NCBI GenBank assembly: GCA_037903355.1 | Contig: JBAJFE010000039.1 | Span: 124,001-188,000, forward strand | Length of the DNA: 64,000 nt | From: Trichuris trichiura | Taxonomy: Eukaryota > Nematoda > Enoplea > Trichinellida > Trichuridae | Direction of reading: 5' to 3' | Shown here: positions 58,577-64,000 of the stretch, piece after piece | Position numbering within the stretch: the first letter of the stretch is position 1 | Layout: each line of letters starts with the position of its first letter | Position numbers and translations under genes: made by a program | Notes under the pieces: model-generated | What the model saw: only the letters and a program-made list of their open reading frames with translations | Database searches by the model: none | Told to the model about the DNA's origin: nothing

Positions 58577-61500
58577 GTATAATGGTAACTTAACATCTTC
58601 TGTGCATAACGCTAACGAGTAACTTTCAATCGTCTTTTGACACTATATTAGTGACTTTGCAGACATACGCTGCTGTAAAACAACGCTGCCACCGTACTCT
58701 GAAGGTTTGGCAAAACATCGTTTGACGATGAAAGGTTACGATTCTGTCAATAAATATGCTATATTTTACAAGTTCAAAGTGACACGAGTAACTAAAAACA
58801 ATGTAACGACCCAGCGAAATTCTGAAAGTGCCTCATCTAAAAAACATCGAAAAGACTAGTACTCGTAGGTATCTGTACATCCCGACAATTTCTGCCATCT
58901 ATGGAAAGTGCAGAATATATGGAAGACTTATCCGGAAAAGACGAATATTAATAGTTCACTTGTCCCCATATCAACATATCACAATTCAAGATTTCGGTGA
59001 AATTTCTAAGGGTTTTCGAAAATTCAAATACATATTCCTGAGCTTCAGCATGAACTCGCATGTTAAAATTCGCTGACGGTTCCTTGAGATTGATTTGTAG
59101 GAAAACAGCCCAGGAAAACTGTAACAAGAATTAACGCATTAGTGGAAGGCTGTGAGGCCCACTAAGAAGAGTGCACCTTCTTGCTTACACAGCGGTGATC
59201 TCATGGTGCATAGCGTTGCACTGTCTGTCTTACATTATGTCATGTCTTCATCAATATTTTGTCATTTCCTAGCCATTCCGTCTAATAGCAAAAGAGAAAT
59301 AGGAAATATATTAGATGTGTGCGAGAACTTGTGAATTGCGCTTCCCCGCGAACCTACAGCACCAACATTGATCGAACAAAGTGTGCTGTTTTCTCGCTAT
59401 TTTGTCGATTATCCTGCCTTCACATTTTGAATTACGTTTAAGGCAGGACGGAATGAGGCAGCCGACGATGACGCGAAAAAAATTGGGTGCTTTGATTGTA
59501 GAGTTTTGCTGGCTATTCTGTTCTGTCTTACCCTAATCCAAAACCAAAACATAAGAATTAGCCGCAATATAGTATAGAGAGAGAGAGAGGAAAAGACTTT
59601 ACCTATGGGTGTCGCCATTGTAGCCGTTTACTCTTTAAACACCTTGCCTCAATATTGTTTGGCGTTCAATGTAAAGCTTAAGTGCTATGTACAATGCCTA
59701 AGCAAAGTATGCAGCTTATTCAAATAACATACGTACTTCACACTTTGCGTGAAAACCTCGTGCCTTCCACAAATTTTCCAGGCATCCTATAAAACGACTG
59801 CATTTCATAAATTGCCTGTAACACAAATATAAGAAGTATACAGGCAAATTTTTACTTCAGCTCCAACGTTCGGCACTTTTAAACGTTCAAGTTCTACGCC
59901 AAAACGTTTAACTACCTCGCTGAAGCTTCTCAGCGGCAGATGAAAATGGCACAGGATAAACTGAACGCACCCTGGCAGAAGCAGTTAATTTACTTCCTAG
60001 ACTTCGCTCAGAAAACAATCAAAAGTGGCAAATACCTTTGCGCACTTCGGAAGCTATATGCCTAAAACATATAAACAAAAACCGTCGCGGCTATTTTTTG
60101 CTAAGTTTATCAGCTCACGCAAAAGGGAAGGAAAAGGAAAAAGAAAATAATGAAGACGATTACTATTTTTCATGCTCGGAACCTTTGTCCTGTTAGCATA
60201 CGGTATAAATTCAAATAAACGCAACGGCATTACGCGAACATAAACAGTCTTTTGCTACTGCTGGTTTTCTATCCGATAAGTAAACTTTAATTATTTTTCT
60301 CCGCTTGGTTATCGGGATGGTGTTAACTAAGCTTGGGAAACTATCTCAGCCAAGCTGGAAAGGCACATTTATGGAATATAATTTGTCAGGGCGGACACAA
60401 AAGCATTAGGTTTTGAAATTCGTGAAAGAAAGCAGTCTCATTTTCACAATGGCTTCACTGACTTATCAATTATAGAAACGTAACTCGGAGATACAACAGA
60501 ATAAAAGCCTTTCGAATTAAGGCTTATTTGTTGTTCGAAAGAGAATGCAAAAACAACATATCTATAGTCTTGTCAGTCAATCAAATTATTAAGATGTGGT
60601 CAACCAGATGAAACATTCGGTGGAGATACTGGCAGGCACGGTCGAATAGACGTCTGTGCAATGAAAAATTCGGAGAACTGGGATACCGCTGTTGGAAGAA
60701 AAAACGAACTTCAGTCTTAACGAAAGAGCAAAATAAGGTCTCTACTGAATCATTACTTGCGAAAAGACTTCTAAACTTTGAAAGTGAACTCTTGGAATGA
60801 TTCACAGCTGTTGCTCGGAGGAACTTAACAAATGCATAAAAAAATCGTAGTCGTTTATTTCACTACCATTAACTAATTGGTTATTAAGACAGTTATTCCA
60901 CCACTGCGAATTTTGCTTAACGAACACAGCTTAGAACTTGTAAGGCATTTCAACTTTATTGTCACCTGTTTGCAGACGTTTCTGCACGCTCGACTATTCT
61001 AATTAATAGCTGAGCAGGACAGTAAACGAACAGGCATTTCATTTTGAAATGCAACCGAGAAAGCGCTTACCTCACTGACTGACGCTCAAGCCTCTCGTTG
61101 AGCAAAACGTCGAAGTTTACCGCCCAGTAGATTCCACCCAATCCAATACTAACTAACAGTTGTTGATTCAAAGCAGCGAAACAATTAACGACAAAACGCG
61201 GCTGCAATGGGACTTATCAGATCAGTGCTATACCAACGTCTGCGGACTTCAATGAGACACATCAAAATACATGGAGAATCCACAGTATGCTAATACTGAA
61301 ACCTACATGCATGTTTGCAGGTAGAACTGCATTGTATAAAAGTTCTCACAAAAGGTACTAAAAGCCGGAATAACGGGTCAGCGGCAATTTATTACGCCGC
61401 ACAAAATTGTTTTGAATTGAAACAGCTCCTTTGCTTTTCAACATTCCTTAGGTCTGGTCATTAGCATAAGAGATGACCAATCAAGCACAAATGACTTTGA

Positions 61501-64000
61501 AAACTTATTATGCACGTATAGTTTGTTCATGTCAAGACATTAGTACTGCAAAGCATGCATCCATCTATTAATAAAATGTTTGGTATCTTTGTCGAACGGA
61601 ACAGACTGTTTCTGCAAGTATGTACTCGCAGCGCTTAAGCCTGTCTCGGTGACTCAATTAGCTGATCATTCATGCGGGGTTTGCTTAACGTTGAAGTAGG
61701 CTTGGCATTTTTCAAATTTTCGGTAGCAGTACTTGGTTGCGAGAGTAGTCAGATACTTTTCCATGATTGAACATAATGGAAATAAAGGTGACGGTACATT
61801 GCATTGATAGACTTACAATTGGAATTGTAAACTTGAGACACACCAAAGAATTTACGTTAGCGGGTTGCTGATTTTTTTTGAATAAACCTTCGCACTCATT
61901 TTAAATACGTATTCATAAGCTAGTCCTGGACTGTAGTGCAGCAGATGCGAGGAGTGCAATGACTTTTTGCTAGATATGCATGGTTTCATTCGGAGAGAAC
62001 TCGGTTTACCCAAAAATTTCATGTTTAACTTGCTGACGGTTGTTTTGGCGTTTTAACTATCATTATCGGTAGCATGGCTCTGATGACTTTGATGGTGTGA
62101 ATCATTCTTTGTTCGCTGGCGATATTGATCTGTAAAATAGTAAAAACGTACTACCAAAAATAGGAAGAGGATTACAATACGGACTTTTCACTGAAGGCGC
62201 TTCCATGTTCATCAAAGATGCAGCAATCAGCGGTTTAAACAGTGATAATGACAGATAAAACTCTTCATCATAGAAAAGTAAAAAAGCAGTTCCAGTGCGC
62301 GTTAGATGCTGTATTAATTGCCTTATTATCATAAGATGCTTCAAAGTATGACAAGTAGCTACTTTCAATCGGTGAAATGAAATGGCTCAATACAGAGTGG
62401 AGACGATCTGAAACAAGCAAACGCAAAATTAATACTGATAAGCATCCTGCAAATCCTACAGGACTACTGTGCTGCTCAGAAAATGGGATGTACTTAGCAA
62501 ACTTACCCGAAGAAAACAGTGGTCTGCGAGCCTGACACCACTATTTTAAAGTACAAAAATTCGACATATTGAATAAATATAAATTGTCTTTCAGAATTCG
62601 AAGTACATAAATCGTCAATTATTCAACCATAAAATGCCTTTTACTCCTTACAAAGCCATAAGGAAAAAACCGCAAGATTTTATTTATACAGTCTAAAGGC
62701 GACAACCGAGAAGCCACTGCTCAATGGCCCGCTACGGCGTCTCATAACTGGTCATCATTAACCAGCTTATCAATCACCGTAGTGCTGTAGCAAAAGGGAA
62801 CCCTACGGCAGGTGGTCGGATCCTATGCAAAAACGTTAGGAGACCCCCTTAGTCTTTATCTTCAAGAAAAGATTTATTCTGCAAAAAGATTACATCCTGA
62901 AAAGAAAATAAAGCAGAGCATGTTAAGAAGAAAAGGGTTCGAGGAAGCACACGCTATTTGAAGTTTCGAATGACTCATAAGGGGAAAACATCTTTCATCC
63001 ATTATTGATATATGCTTTTCCTTTTACCTTCTGGATTGAACGCTCCGAGGGAAGTAAGGTTCGAGGAAGACGGTGCGGTTTAGGATGTGACGCTAATGAT
63101 AACTCTGGACATTCCAGCCCTAAGTATCCGATTGATGAACGAACAATCCAGTCATAAAGCTATGATGCACCTATACTGCTTACAGCGAACGTCGGATGCC
63201 TAAGTCTTCGTTCTTAGAGTTTTGATCGAGTACTTGTTGCGATCCTTGTGTTATAATACTGCTTGACTAAAGCACTTACCTCCCCTCAACCTTCCGAACT
63301 AATGGCTTCACTTTTCTATTCTTACCTTTGTTTTCGTTATTGCACTCATTATATGGAGTTTAGGTGATTGCGGTCCCCAAGCAAGTATCATTTTTATGGA
63401 TTGTTTACGCATGCAAATTTAACAATATTGCGGAAGTATGAGTTGGAGAGTAGTATCCATGTCTACAGTCACTTTTTGCATGCTTATTCGAATTCAAGGA
63501 GCGGGTTTAGTTGTAAACGAAATTCCTTGGTGAGAAAGGTAAACAATACTATGGAATTAAGGCTTTTCGCATGTCAGCGAGGTCCACGGTCGGATAGAGA
63601 ACAGGACCGTACTCTTCTTCCACAACAAATCGAGTATTGTCTAAGCCTTGGTTTTAAGAACCTGATTCCTTAAGTTTCCTTTGGTAAGTTCCAGTGCCAG
63701 TTTACGGTTCGTACATAGATGGGGGAAAATGTTGACAGTCGGCCCATTATGAACGGCAGATATGGGCACTTGTTTATTAGCCGAAGAAACTGAGCGTCTT
63801 CACAAGCCGCTGCTTGACTGGTTTGTTGAATGTCGCTTGAATTCAAGGTTTGTTGACACCGCTGAAAACGGCGCAACCGTGTATATGATTAATGAGAACT
63901 AAGTTTCAGTTTTCTGGAGTTCACTTATTAGAAAGCAATTGTAGCGTTGCATTTCCTTTACGGTTTCTTAGAAATTTTATGTTATGATATTTATTTGTTT
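58577..64000. other. 5.4-kb gene-poor stretch
   Basis: I find no exon with both a recognisable protein motif and matching splice signals. It has a (GA)n microsatellite at about 59575-59590. Open frames at 62102-62368 (-) and 63368-63673 (+) are the longest but match nothing I know. It would include the PHF14-like promoter at its left end and possibly distal exons of a gene outside the window. Confidence 0.4.
59575..59590. repeat. (GA)n microsatellite
   Basis: An uninterrupted GA dinucleotide run of about eight units within TATAGAGAGAG...GAGG. Confidence 0.85.

Noticed and set aside
62102..62368. Minus-strand 88-codon frame with a possible splice at its end
   Set aside because: The implied intron would be about 25 bp, and no protein family is recognised.

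Overview
The window is eukaryotic nuclear DNA from a small-genome invertebrate. Most introns that I can place by reading frame are about 45-60 bp with GT...AG ends, coding density is moderate, AT-rich spacers separate the genes, and short fold-back repeats are scattered through introns and spacers. Protein content and intron style fit a nematode, and a clade I (Trichuris/Trichinella-type) worm fits best. That placement is inference, not proof. I see no bacterial, viral or plasmid features, no rRNA, no convincing tRNA and no CRISPR array.

Layout from left to right. 175-11016 (-): condensin subunit NCAPD2, with a tail built from a run of short phase 1-1 exons. 12968 to at least 21307 (-): an E93/Mblk-1/LCOR-type transcription factor with two Pipsqueak-type helix-turn-helix domains and a CtBP-binding motif. 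21308-32153: about 11 kb of divergent upstream DNA with a large fold-back element. 32154-39883 (+): a PRDM14-type zinc-finger regulator whose last zinc-finger exon lies 5 kb beyond the others. 40064-42439 (-) and 42557-44506 (-): an ABHD1/3-family hydrolase and an intronless VPS33B, about 120 bp apart in the same direction. 47517-49463 (+): an intronless FASTK-family mitochondrial RNA protein with a RAP domain. 49902-52599 (+): an XRN2-binding (XTBD) protein that probably splices into a dsRBD-like C-terminal part. 52958 to about 54655 (-): a multi-exon gene I do not recognise. 55952-58576 (-): a PHF14-like PHD-finger protein. 58577-64000: no gene I can support.

The genes do not form one pathway. 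They cover chromosome structure (NCAPD2), transcription and chromatin (E93-like, PRDM14-like, PHF14-like), endosomal fusion (VPS33B), lipid hydrolysis (ABHD3-like) and RNA metabolism (FASTK-like, XTBD). The most distinctive points are the symmetric mini-exon cassette in the NCAPD2 tail, a PRDM14 homologue with very well kept fingers but a PR domain that is hard to assemble, a choice between reading through to a stop and splicing in the XTBD gene, the compact VPS33B-ABHD3 pair, and a dispersed fold-back repeat family. Exon borders were set by eye from splice signals and reading-frame phase, with no transcript data.
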